A DNA stretch of 17,651 nucleotides from contig CALAUZ010000185.1 in the NCBI GenBank assembly GCA_937892105.1, positions 1-17,651 of the forward strand, given 5' to 3'. This DNA is from an uncultured Fretibacterium sp. GTDB lineage: Bacteria > Synergistota > Synergistia > Synergistales > Aminobacteriaceae. The translations under genes and the position numbers were made by a program. Of this stretch, positions 1 to 6,773 are shown one piece after another (positions within the stretch are counted from its first letter, which is position 1; every line of letters begins with the position of its first letter). The notes under the pieces were generated by a model. That model searched no databases. It had not been told where the DNA came from and saw only the letters and a program-made list of their open reading frames with translations.

Positions 1-2
1 GC

Positions 3-956
3 CGCAATTCTCCTGTCTTCAACTCCAAAAAAGTTGAGGAACATCACGCCATTATACCCTCTGCTTCCTGTAAGGGTACAAAGCCTCTTGAAGGCTACGA
101 GGCTCTTATCTTTGAGCTGGTCGCTAGACGTTATTTTGCCTTCTTCATGCCCAATTACGAATTTTTGCAGGTCAACATCATCGCTGACATTGACGGCGAA
201 CTCTTTACCGCGTCGGGGCGACACGTTCTCAATGACGGCTGGAAAGCTATTGAAGCTGATTCACACGACAAAGACGACGAAAACGATAACGACGAGGATA
301 ACAACTCCGCTCCATTGCCTGAAACTTTAGAGGGCGAAAATGGCTCGTGCAACGAGATTAACTTGCTGGAGAAGAAAACTAAAGCTCCAGCTCGATTCTC
401 TGAGGCTACTCTGCTAAAGGCTATGAATGAAGTTTACCGTTATGTCCTCGATCCTGAAATTAAGAAAATTCTAAAGGAAAATGACGGCATTGGTACGGCG
501 GCTACTCAGGCAGGAATTATAAAGGAACTCATCGACTGTGGCATGTTACTTAAGAAGGGCAAAAACCTTATCTCGTCCCCTGCAGCTCGTACTCTCATTC
601 ATGCTCTGCCCGAAAACATTACTCTTCCCGACCTTACTGCCATTTGGGAAACTTACTTCAGGAAAGTTAAAAACTCTCATATGTCCATCGACGAAGTCAT
701 TAACTACATTCAAGACACTATCAGGGAAATCATTGCCTCCGCACAGCCGATCACCGTTCAAGGCTCGGAAAATCCCAAGTCTAAGAAATCTGACAGTAAG
801 AAGTCCCCACAGAAAAATAACGTCAAGTGTCCTCGCTGTGGTGCGCCAATGCTACTCCGCAACGGCAAAAACGGTGCGTTCTGGGGCTGTTCTCATTACC
901 CTGGGTGCAAAATGACCGCCGATGATAGGAACGGCAAGCCCGTTTTCAGAAAGTGA
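3..956 (+). CDS. DNA topoisomerase type IA (TopB/TraE-like), 3' part
   Basis: The gene runs in from the left edge; the visible 317 codons are the C-terminal part of a type IA topoisomerase, which relaxes and decatenates DNA by single-strand passage. Seen: a HHAIIPSA motif near the start (the HAIIPT-type signature of topoisomerase III), an 'ELVARRYFAFF' segment, then an 'ATLLKAMNEV ... ENDGIGTAATQAGIIKEL' block typical of the catalytic core. Near the C-terminus is a four-cysteine zinc finger (CPRC ... GCSHYPGC, CX2C-X16-CX5C). The active-site tyrosine and TOPRIM domain lie upstream, outside the window. The TGA stop overlaps the GTG start of the S26 peptidase gene (GTGA), so the two are co-translated. 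Together they match the TraE-TraF pair of RP4-type transfer regions, which suggests a conjugative element rather than the chromosomal topA. The first Met visible (position 147) is internal, not the start. Confidence 0.88.
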   Translation, partial: RNSPVFNSKKVEEHHAIIPSASCKGTKPLEGYEALIFELVARRYFAFFMPNYEFLQVNIIADIDGELFTASGRHVLNDGWKAIEADSHDKDDENDNDEDNNSAPLPETLEGENGSCNEINLLEKKTKAPARFSEATLLKAMNEVYRYVLDPEIKKILKENDGIGTAATQAGIIKELIDCGMLLKKGKNLISSPAARTLIHALPENITLPDLTAIWETYFRKVKNSHMSIDEVINYIQDTIREIIASAQPITVQGSENPKSKKSDSKKSPQKNNVKCPRCGAPMLLRNGKNGAFWGCSHYPGCKMTADDRNGKPVFRK

Positions 957-1483
957 GACCCTTCATGTGCAGACTTAAACAAAAACGCAATGCCCTATTC
1001 GTTCTTCTTGTCGGCTCAATCCTCGCAGCTCTTATCTGTTCTGAGTGCTTCATTCTTAACACTACTGCGTCTGTTCCTCGCGGTATCTGGTTAAAACTCG
1101 ATACTCTCCCGAAAAAAGGCGACTTCGTTCTAGTTCCTATTGACGCTTTCTCGTCTACTGAGTGGGTGCCGCACGATTACTTCAGAAAAAACATGTGGGG
1201 CAATCGCAAGCCGTTCCTAAAACTTGTCGCGGGGTCTCACGGCGATAATATCGAACTTGGCGATAATAGCCTTATACTCATTAACGGCGTTCCGTTCCCC
1301 AACAGTGCGCCTCTTTCTCATGATAGGGCGGGGAGATTTCTACAGCCTTTTCCTCTTCCTGTCGTTCTCGCATCTGATGAGATTTGGCTACTCAGCAATT
1401 CTCCCTTCGGCTTCGATTCTCGTTATCTGGGCACGGCTAATATCTTCAAATGCTATAAAGCTGTTCCTTTACTCACTTTTTAG
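953..1483 (+). CDS. TraF-like S26 family signal peptidase
   Basis: A 176-residue membrane-anchored serine peptidase of the S26/TraF type. In RP4-like plasmids TraF matures and cyclises the TrbC pilin. Seen: basic N-terminus, one membrane segment at about residues 13-35, then the nucleophile motif 'TASVPRGIW' (Ser40) and the general-base motif 'FLKLVAGSHGD' (Lys90). The C-terminal block 'DEIWLLSNSPFGFDSRYLG' is the conserved S26 end region. The length fits TraF (about 175 residues). The start is the GTG that overlaps the topoisomerase stop; an internal ATG at 965 would shorten it by four residues. The TAG stop lies two bases before the radical SAM ATG, so the three genes form one transcription unit. 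The substrate (a pilin) is inferred from family knowledge; no pilin gene is in the window. Confidence 0.85.
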   Translation: MRPFMCRLKQKRNALFVLLVGSILAALICSECFILNTTASVPRGIWLKLDTLPKKGDFVLVPIDAFSSTEWVPHDYFRKNMWGNRKPFLKLVAGSHGDNIELGDNSLILINGVPFPNSAPLSHDRAGRFLQPFPLPVVLASDEIWLLSNSPFGFDSRYLGTANIFKCYKAVPLLTF

Positions 1484-1815
1484 CCATGCCCATACTAAGA
1501 GTTTTTCCTCGCAAAACTAATGCCACTCCTCAAGACGACTATACCGCTATTGGCAGTCCGGGGTTATTCATTCCTAAAGACATTTCTGAAATTCATATCT
1601 CTGTTACTTTCACTTGGGATTTACAATTCGCTGAAATCTTAGCTGATCAGTGGTCGCGTTACGGTAATGTCAAAATTGGCGGTCCGGCTACTGGGATGCG
1701 CGGTGAGATTTTCACTCCGGGATTGTACCTTAAACACGGCTACACCATTACTTCACGCGGTTGTCATAATCACTGCTGGTTCTGCTCTGTCCCTAAACGT
1801 GAAGGCTCTTTGCGT

Positions 1816-1818
1816 TAG
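1816..1818 (+). other. In-frame amber codon within the radical SAM gene
   Basis: The sequence CGT-TAG-CTT interrupts an otherwise open frame from 1486 to 2313. The protein on both sides belongs to one radical SAM domain. No second start with a good Shine-Dalgarno site lies just after it; the next ATG is at 1900. Reads as a nonsense mutation, or a base-calling error. Confidence 0.75.
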
Positions 1819-2187
1819 CTTCCCATTACTGATGGCTGGAATTTACTCGATAATAATATCCTCGCTTGTTCTGAAAAACATATCAGAGCCGTTTTTGATA
1901 TGCTTAAACGCCAGAAGCACAGGCCAGAATTTTCGGGCGGGATTGAGGCTAAACTCCTTCAATCTTGGCACATTGAGTTATTCCAGCAAGTCAAGCCTAA
2001 GCAGATTTTCTTCGCTTATGACACTCCTGATGACCTGCCTCCTCTTGAACATGCCGCTTATCTCTTCAGGGAGGCGGGCTACGGCAATAGGAGCATTCTT
2101 CGCTGTTACGTCCTTATCGGCTATCCCGGTGATTCTTTCGACTTTGCCACTAAGCGACTGGAAACTGTAAAGGCTCTCGGTTTCTGT

Positions 2188-2313
2188 CCTATGGCTATGC
2201 TCTACAGAGACTTCAAAGGCGAGACTACTCTCGATTGGCGCAGATTCCAACGCTCGTGGGCTAGACCCGCCGCTATCTACTCTCCAAATTGGCACAACCC
2301 TTTACTGCTCTGA
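2188..2313 (+). repeat. Direct repeat copy 1 (3' end of radical SAM gene)
   Basis: The final 126 bp of the radical SAM gene recur at 4523-4648 with no indels. By my hand alignment about 110 of 126 positions match (about 87%). Most differences in the first 100 bp are silent third-position changes, and the last 30 bp diverge more. Both copies end exactly at a stop codon (TGA here, TAA in copy 2). Confidence 0.88.
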
Positions 2314-2340
2314 AGAAAGAAGAATTACAAAGAAAGAAGG

Positions 2341-2346
2341 TATAAT
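2341..2346 (+). promoter_or_regulatory. Putative -10 box of the SH3/lectin cassette
   Basis: A perfect TATAAT lies 31 bp before the ATG at 2378, just after the first repeat copy. No good -35 hexamer stands 16-18 bp upstream; the stretch before it is purine-rich (GAAGAAAGAAG). A GGGAG ribosome site at 2363-2367 stands 10 bp before the ATG. Confidence 0.4.
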
Positions 2347-2377
2347 AACACTAATATTTTATGGGAGCGATGCGTTT

Positions 2378-3502
2378 ATGTTGACTTACAAACAAAACAG
2401 AATATTGTGTTTTGCTTTTATGTTAATTATGGCTTGTCGTACAGAAATAGCTCTTGCATTTACTGATATGAGTATAGAAAAATTAGATAAAGAATTATCT
2501 AAACTTATACAAGAAGCCCAACAGGGAAATAAAAAGGCATCAAATCGACTTCAAAAAGCATTAGAAATTTTGTACAAAGTAGATATAAGCAAACGTTCAC
2601 AAGAGGAAATCATTACTGAACTACAGTCATTCGCAAAGGAAGGTAAAATACCATCCTATGTTTTCGACAAGAGAGGACAGTATATGTATGTCGAAAACAA
2701 TAATTTGATGTACCTTGTAGGTACAAATATTCGACTACGCTCTCAACCAAACACACAGGCTAAAATTATCACTACTCTAAATACAGAAACTACAGATTAC
2801 TTAACTTACCTTGGTGAATGGAAAAATCCTAAAGGAGAGCGTTGGATTCTCGCTATCAATAGTCTTAATAATCATAATTCTGGCGAATTAGGATGGATTT
2901 ACGGTAAATACGTAATACTTGTACCAAATACAAAAATCCAGAGTATGATTGCAAGATATAAAAATTCTTCTGATAATACTAATGTTGAACCAAGAACGAT
3001 ACATCCCTCCCAAGACATTACAAACGATGACAGTATAAACTGGGGTTATGTGTTCTGGGGAATATTAGCTTTAGGCATTGCATACGTTGTTACTTCACAC
3101 GTATTAGAATGGGAGTTCAATATTGAGAATTTTTGTGCATTTCTCGCTTATGCTTTTTGTACTATCGCTGTAATTGTTATAGTATGTGCAGTCGCCTACG
3201 TAATTCTCAAATTCATATGGGAAAAAATCATACTTCCAATACTCGCAGGTATTTTCTTGCTTTTTGGTCTTTCAGGCGGTGGTGGTGGCGGTGGTAGTAA
3301 CTACTCCGGCAATAACGAAACAAATAACAAGAGTGAGTGTTGTGAATACCCTAATCGTGAATATTGCAGAACATGTCCTTTGATTGATTTTAGCAAAGAG
3401 AGCGAATATTTTAGCGGATATTATTGGTGCAGAGACCATCGCGCTTATGTTGACCCTGACTCTGATGCAGAATACAATTCTGAAAATCTCAAATATAGTT
3501 AA
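2378..3502 (+). CDS. Exported SH3b-domain protein with membrane spans
   Basis: A 374-residue protein I cannot assign to a named family. Order of parts: N-terminal signal peptide or anchor (about 8-28); charged helical region (30-90); a bacterial SH3-like (SH3b) domain at about 112-183, with 'GTNIRLRSQPNTQAKI' and 'GELGWIYGKYV'; a polar linker; two or three hydrophobic spans at about 223-241, 252-278 and 282-300; a run of eight glycines (300-306 region); and a polar tail with six cysteines (CCE, CRTC, WCRDH) that may bind metal or form disulfides. SH3b domains usually bind peptidoglycan or other cell-wall ligands, so an envelope role is likely but inferred. It is AT-rich with different codon use from the upstream transfer genes, and is followed 29 bp later by the lectin gene. 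Both lie inside the repeat-bracketed cassette. Ends with TAA. Confidence 0.72.
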   Translation: MLTYKQNRILCFAFMLIMACRTEIALAFTDMSIEKLDKELSKLIQEAQQGNKKASNRLQKALEILYKVDISKRSQEEIITELQSFAKEGKIPSYVFDKRGQYMYVENNNLMYLVGTNIRLRSQPNTQAKIITTLNTETTDYLTYLGEWKNPKGERWILAINSLNNHNSGELGWIYGKYVILVPNTKIQSMIARYKNSSDNTNVEPRTIHPSQDITNDDSINWGYVFWGILALGIAYVVTSHVLEWEFNIENFCAFLAYAFCTIAVIVIVCAVAYVILKFIWEKIILPILAGIFLLFGLSGGGGGGGSNYSGNNETNNKSECCEYPNREYCRTCPLIDFSKESEYFSGYYWCRDHRAYVDPDSDAEYNSENLKYS

Positions 3503-3531
3503 ACGAGTAAATAATGACAGAGGACATAGAC

Positions 3532-4266
3532 ATGAAAATAAGAATCATACTAATTACAACAGTGTTCATCTTGCTATCTTTTAACAATGCGTTTGGAGTA
3601 AAGATATTAGATGTGCAAGATCAAGACGATGATAGTACACGTTTCAGCCGTTACGAAATATTTAATGAAGCTGTAACTTGGGAACAGGCTAAAACAAGGT
3701 GTGAAGAATTGGGTGGATATCTTGCTACCATCACATCAAAAGAGGAATACAATACCGTTCTCAAACTACTACCTAAGAATGAACGACATCTATACTGGCT
3801 CGGTGCTACAGATAGTGAGCGTGAAGGAAAATGGAAATGGATTACAGGCGAGCCATTCATTTTTACGAAGTGGCATAAAGGCGAACCCAACGATGAATTT
3901 GGACAGGAGGACTTTCTTAACCTTACTAATTATTGGTCTCCTTACAATAATCAGTGGGGATGGAATGATGAGAATGGTAACCGAGTTATATCAGGAGCAA
4001 CAGGTTTCATATGCGAATACGAGACGCAAAATACAAGCTCTTCATCAAAAAAATTTTTTAATGTTTCTAAGGGAAAAATTCAGATAGAATTTATAGGAGC
4101 CTTTCGTGGTGGTAATCCTGATGGATCAAGACAGTATGGAACACAACCAACAACTGGTGTTCTATTTTACTTTGTTGCAACTGCAAAAAAACAAGATATT
4201 GAGTTGAGAGTTAATCAAGGAGAACTTACAGATAACAAAGGTAAAAAATTTGACGGTAGAGGATAG
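3532..4266 (+). CDS. Secreted C-type lectin-like domain protein, truncated by TAG
   Basis: The ATG at 3532 is preferred over the one at 3514: it has AGAGGA about 7 bp upstream and begins a clean signal peptide (MKIRIILITTVFILLSFNNAFG). Residues 38-165 form a C-type lectin-like domain: 'WEQAKTRCEELGGYLATITS', 'YWLGATD', the EPN sugar/calcium motif (118-120), WND (144-146) and 'GFICEYE'. Cys57 and Cys161 would form the conserved disulfide. A second region (170 onward, 'KGKIQIEFIGAFRGG') looks like a beta-sandwich and is cut by TAG at 4264-4266. The same frame then stays open for 73 more codons. The 244-residue product keeps the whole lectin domain and may still function. EPN favours mannose-type ligands by family rule; the actual ligand is unknown. 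Likely co-transcribed with the SH3b protein. Confidence 0.75.
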   Translation: MKIRIILITTVFILLSFNNAFGVKILDVQDQDDDSTRFSRYEIFNEAVTWEQAKTRCEELGGYLATITSKEEYNTVLKLLPKNERHLYWLGATDSEREGKWKWITGEPFIFTKWHKGEPNDEFGQEDFLNLTNYWSPYNNQWGWNDENGNRVISGATGFICEYETQNTSSSSKKFFNVSKGKIQIEFIGAFRGGNPDGSRQYGTQPTTGVLFYFVATAKKQDIELRVNQGELTDNKGKKFDGRG

Positions 4267-4488
4267 TCGTCTATTATAGGTAACTCAATAACTAATAAAC
4301 GTGAACTTGCTGTAAATAAAACAATGCTGGTCGGTTTTGGTTTTCATATGCCAGCATCTCAATCGGAAGAGTTACCTATAATTTCTCGTGTTCGTTTCCA
4401 ATTTAATGGCCAGTGGTGGAATTTATCTAATATAAGGACACGTACTTGGGCTGAATGGGAAACTATAAGAAATAATCGTAACCTATGA
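4267..4488 (+). pseudogene. Severed C-terminal extension of the lectin gene
   Basis: After the TAG at 4264-4266 the lectin frame continues for 73 codons to TGA (4486-4488), with protein-like content: 'NKTMLVGFGFHMP', 'RVRFQFNGQWWNLSNIRT'. It has alternating hydrophobic residues and aromatic pairs like the end of a beta-sandwich begun before the stop. It has no ribosome site of its own. I read it as the original C-terminus, now cut off by a point mutation, although leaky read-through cannot be excluded. Confidence 0.6.
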
Positions 4489-4522
4489 TAATTACACAGG
4501 CGTAAGCTACAAAAAATCACCA

Positions 4523-4648
4523 CCTATGGCCATGCTCTACAGGGACTTCAAGGGCGAGACTACTCACGATTGGCGCAGATCCCAACGCTCGTGGGCTAGA
4601 CCCGCCGCTATCTACTCTCCTAACTGGCATTACCCTCTCATCTACTAA
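4523..4648 (+). repeat. Direct repeat copy 2 (orphan radical SAM 3' tail)
   Basis: About 87% identical to 2188-2313 without gaps. It encodes only the tail 'PMAMLYRDFKGETTHDWRR ... AAIYSPNWHYPLIY' ending in TAA; no radical SAM body precedes it. The junction to the cassette is at about 4522. Its stop overlaps the stop of the converging GNAT gene by two bases (4646-4647). It marks the right end of the 2.2-kb cassette and was probably the end of a second radical SAM allele. Confidence 0.88.
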
Positions 4649-5223
4649 AAAAATCTGATGTACTGTAGGTATTTCTTGCTATCTTCTGCTGAGAACCTCT
4701 CTCCTGATTTCTTGAAATTCTCTCCCTCATAAAATTCCTTCAGTTTTTCTTTATCCTCACAATCTAAATACATTATCCCTCCTCCTATTCGTCTTTGCAC
4801 ATCTAACAATACAACATTTACATACTTCATCATTTCTGATCCGCTTATACGCTTTCCATTATCTACACCATAATTCTTTCCAAACTGGGCTAATAAAAAC
4901 GCCGAAGCCATATAATTCCCCGTTTCTATATCAAAACGGGCATACCTCATCAATCTTTTTTGTGTCGTTTTACTCAGCATCTCACCGCTTACCATTAAGG
5001 ACTTATGCGTCAGCGTAAAATATCCTAACATCGCTCCATCTTCCATATCGCTTAATATATACGTAATTGAGAGCTTCCCTTTCGCAAACTCTATCGCTTT
5101 CTCTTTGATAAATTCTTCAATGTCGGGATTCTTTGCGCTTACAAATCGGGAGAGTTCTATTTTCAAGTTTTCTTCCCCTAATAAGTCCAAGCTATCCAAT
5201 ATATTCGTTACCTTAATTCTCAT
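4645..5223 (-). CDS. GNAT acetyltransferase, probable toxin
   Basis: A 192-residue GNAT-fold protein. The C-terminal segment 'RRIGGGIMYLDCEDKEKLKEFYEGENFKKSGER' corresponds to the acetyl-CoA-site and final strand region of toxin-type GNATs (compare 'YLDCE ... L..FYE..GF'). An internal 'GYFTLTHKSLMV' strand is also typical. Known toxins of this class acetylate the amino group of aminoacyl-tRNA and stop translation; that activity is inferred here. It begins two bases after the stop of the small antitoxin-like gene and is last in the parA operon, a place where toxin-antitoxin pairs often aid plasmid stability. The TAG stop is preceded by poly-T (in the sense strand) and overlaps the end of the orphan radical SAM tail. 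Alternative: a metabolic acetyltransferase, less likely given the partner. Confidence 0.72.
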   Translation of the reverse strand: MRIKVTNILDSLDLLGEENLKIELSRFVSAKNPDIEEFIKEKAIEFAKGKLSITYILSDMEDGAMLGYFTLTHKSLMVSGEMLSKTTQKRLMRYARFDIETGNYMASAFLLAQFGKNYGVDNGKRISGSEMMKYVNVVLLDVQRRIGGGIMYLDCEDKEKLKEFYEGENFKKSGERFSAEDSKKYLQYIRFF

Positions 5224-5225
5224 CT

Positions 5226-5411
5226 TTACATACTTCTCATGCGGAGTTCGTGTAGCCTCAATATATCTTCTTTCGTCGTCATCACTTCTGATAATGATTT
5301 TCCTGTACTTGCATACGGATCAGCTTCTGAGGCTTCCAACGCTGTCAAAAAATCTTCTACCTCTTTCGGGTCTCTCAGCACCACATTATGAAATATACTT
5401 GATGTCGCCAT
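5226..5411 (-). CDS. Small antitoxin-like protein paired with GNAT
   Basis: A 61-residue acidic protein beginning 'MATSSIFHNVVLRDPKEVEDFLTALEASEADP'. Small proteins with this 'SSIFHNVV ... FLTALE' opening commonly precede GNAT-type genes as the antitoxin partner. Strong Shine-Dalgarno GGAGG about 10 bp before ATG. Two bases separate its stop from the GNAT start, and 17 bp separate it from the upstream ribbon-helix-helix gene, so four genes share one transcript. No clear DNA-binding motif is visible, so autoregulation may come from the adjacent RHH protein instead. Antitoxin role is inferred from order, size and charge. Confidence 0.65.
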   Translation of the reverse strand: MATSSIFHNVVLRDPKEVEDFLTALEASEADPYASTGKSLSEVMTTKEDILRLHELRMRSM

Positions 5412-5428
5412 TTTAGCGCGTCCTCCTT

Positions 5429-5734
5429 TTACAACGTCTGGTTCATTTCTTCCATCATTGTCTTAAACTCTCGATACTTGTCAAGATTCCTCTCCAAATC
5501 TCGATGGATCAGATTATTGATGTACGCTGTGATATTTCCCCTGAAAAAGTACGAGGCTAACTCTACTCCTTCGTAAATTTCTACAGGGATTGACAGCGAT
5601 ATTTTATGCACCTTCCCTTTTGATGGGCGACCACTTTTCCGTTTTTCCACTTGGGTCGTTTCGATCTCCGCTTCTACTCGAAATTCTGCTACATTTTGCG
5701 CCGCTTTGTTCGGATATGTCCCTTTTGCCATCAT
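5429..5734 (-). CDS. Ribbon-helix-helix partition partner of ParA
   Basis: A 101-residue protein with a basic N-terminal half ('KRKSGRPSKGKVHK') and a ribbon-helix-helix-like core at about 44-80: strand 'HKISLSIPVEIYEG', then helices 'VELASYFFRG' and 'ITAYINNLIHRDLERN'. Small RHH proteins next to plasmid ParA act as the centromere-binding component and repress the operon. The ATG overlaps the parA TGA (ATGATG), with GGAGGAG just upstream, indicating coupled translation. The GRP motif may add minor-groove contacts. No ParB-type (ParB/Spo0J) protein is present, so this would be a ParA-plus-RHH (type Ib-like) system; the centromere is probably the AT-rich region upstream of parA. Confidence 0.72.
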   Translation of the reverse strand: MMAKGTYPNKAAQNVAEFRVEAEIETTQVEKRKSGRPSKGKVHKISLSIPVEIYEGVELASYFFRGNITAYINNLIHRDLERNLDKYREFKTMMEEMNQTL

Positions 5735-6507
5735 CTTAGCTCCTCCATTAGCTCATCTACAAAATTTTTATAATCCTCCGTCGTCGTACTCTTCGGCGCA
5801 TACTCTCGAAGTGGCACATAATATTCCGTCAGGGCTTCCGTACACGCTACACTTTCACGGATTTTCGTCCGAAAGCATTTTGTTCCAAGTTTTTCAGCTA
5901 CTTGTGCTGATAATTCTCCCATTCGTTTCGATTTTCGCGTCCGTTCCTTCGCTTTCACTGTCAATATTCCCGCTACTCGCAATCCATCATTGTTATCTCG
6001 CGCCAAGTCTAACGCTGTCGCAAAATCCATCAGACCATCTAATGACCACCCGGATTCTTCTACAGGAATTATCACATAGTCCACTGCCGCCAATACATTT
6101 TTCAACGCTACTCCTATCGACGGTGGCGTATCTATTATTATGTAGTCATATTCACCCTCTACGCTTTTCAGAGAGCGTTTCAGATGGGTAAATCTTCGTT
6201 CGTCTACTTTCACCATCGTTTCTGCTCCTGATAACAACTTATCTGACGCTATTATGTCTCCCTTCTCCGTGTGCTGTACACAACTTAATGCTGGCTCATC
6301 TCCACAAAATATATCTAACACTGTCGCTTCTTTTTCCGTTCGCGCTTCGTAAAATCTTGTGCTGTTACATTGCGCGTCCGTATCTATAAGCAAAACCTTG
6401 AAGCCTCGACTTTTCAGCTCCTGCGCTACACAAACGCTCGTTGTTGTCTTCCCGACTCCACCTTTCTGGTTTGCTACCGCTATTCGGATTATTTTAATCA
6501 TCTCCAT
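5731..6507 (-). CDS. parA: ParA-family partition ATPase
   Basis: A 258-residue ParA/MinD-type ATPase that positions plasmid copies over the nucleoid. Seen: deviant Walker A 'QKGGVGKTTTS' (residues 14-24) with signature lysine K15, Walker A' 'LLIDTDAQCNST', Walker B 'YDYIIIDTPPS', and the later 'VIIPVEES' strand. There is no N-terminal HTH extension, as expected of small type Ib ParAs whose partner does the repression. It is first of four genes (parA, RHH, antitoxin-like, GNAT). The start is uncertain: ATG at 6507 or three codons in (ATGATT); neither has an ideal ribosome site. An 8-bp inverted repeat lies three bases upstream. Confidence 0.9.
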   Translation of the reverse strand: MEMIKIIRIAVANQKGGVGKTTTSVCVAQELKSRGFKVLLIDTDAQCNSTRFYEARTEKEATVLDIFCGDEPALSCVQHTEKGDIIASDKLLSGAETMVKVDERRFTHLKRSLKSVEGEYDYIIIDTPPSIGVALKNVLAAVDYVIIPVEESGWSLDGLMDFATALDLARDNNDGLRVAGILTVKAKERTRKSKRMGELSAQVAEKLGTKCFRTKIRESVACTEALTEYYVPLREYAPKSTTTEDYKNFVDELMEELR

Positions 6508-6509
6508 TG

Positions 6510-6533
6510 TATATAAACCATGTATTTTATATA
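6510..6533. promoter_or_regulatory. Inverted repeat / candidate parA operator
   Basis: Perfect 8-bp arms TATATAAA and TTTATATA around an 8-base centre, directly before the parA start at 6507. Its right arm abuts a minus-strand TATAAT (6538-6533), so a bound protein would block the promoter. The RHH partner is the obvious candidate. AT-rich sequence makes chance palindromes more likely, hence moderate confidence. Confidence 0.4.
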
Positions 6534-6689
6534 TTATACTATTAAAGTAAATAATCTTTATCTTCTATTTATTTAATATACTTATAATTTTATACATATA
6601 TCAGTAATTATATAATGAGAAAACCTTTAATCTTGTAAATTTAATAAATTTATCTTGACAAAACAGGAATGCCGAAAAATCAAGCAAAC

Positions 6690-6717
6690 TTGACATTGAT
6701 AACAAATGAATTATTAT
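6690..6717 (+). promoter_or_regulatory. Strong sigma-70-type promoter
   Basis: TTGACA (6690-6695), 16-bp spacer, TATTAT (6712-6717, five of six matches). It lies in the AT-rich divergent region between parA and the small basic protein gene and should drive 6761 onward, including the lipoprotein protease. The rest of 6508-6760 holds no gene I can support; it is very AT-rich and could contain the partition site. Confidence 0.6.
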
Positions 6718-6756
6718 AGTAGTCGGTAGCTTAGAATCTTTTGCTATTACCATATG

Positions 6757-6773
6757 AAGAGTGAAAAACTCTT
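6757..6773 (+). promoter_or_regulatory. Short inverted repeat over the GTG start
   Basis: AAGAGT-GAAAA-ACTCTT, a perfect 6-bp hairpin or operator about 35 bp after the -10 box. If translation starts at the TTG at 6788, it lies wholly in the leader and may be bound by the encoded small basic protein. Confidence 0.35.

Larger units (their letters stand above)
1486..2313 (+). pseudogene. Radical SAM protein interrupted by in-frame TAG
   Basis: Reads as one 275-codon frame apart from a TAG at 1816-1818. The first 110 residues carry the radical SAM cluster motif CHNHCWFC (CX3CX2C, Cys93/97/100), which binds a 4Fe-4S cluster and S-adenosylmethionine. After the TAG the same frame continues with coherent protein ('LPITDGWN', 'GGIEAKLL', 'YVLIGYPGDSFD') to TGA at 2311. 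The stop falls ten codons after the cluster motif, so the truncated product would lack most of the barrel. A GAG (Glu) to TAG change would explain it ('SLR-E-LPI'); that ancestral codon is my guess. It directly follows the TraF-like gene. The last 126 bp are duplicated at 4523-4648. The substrate is unknown. TAG ends several other genes here, so recoding is unlikely. Confidence 0.8.

Noticed and set aside
34..330. 98-codon plus-strand ORF
   Set aside because: It overlaps the topoisomerase frame, which reads as a recognisable family protein; this frame is Ser/Thr/Leu-rich shadow sequence.
1667..2170. 167-codon plus-strand ORF across the amber site of the radical SAM gene
   Set aside because: The radical SAM frame on both sides of the TAG is family-like; this one is low-complexity Leu/Ser and has no motif.
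1816..4266. Genetic-code reassignment of TAG
   Set aside because: At least eight genes in the window end naturally at TAG, so two internal TAGs are better explained by mutation or sequencing error.
5706..6191. 161-codon plus-strand ORF opposite parA
   Set aside because: Antisense shadow of a clear ParA gene.
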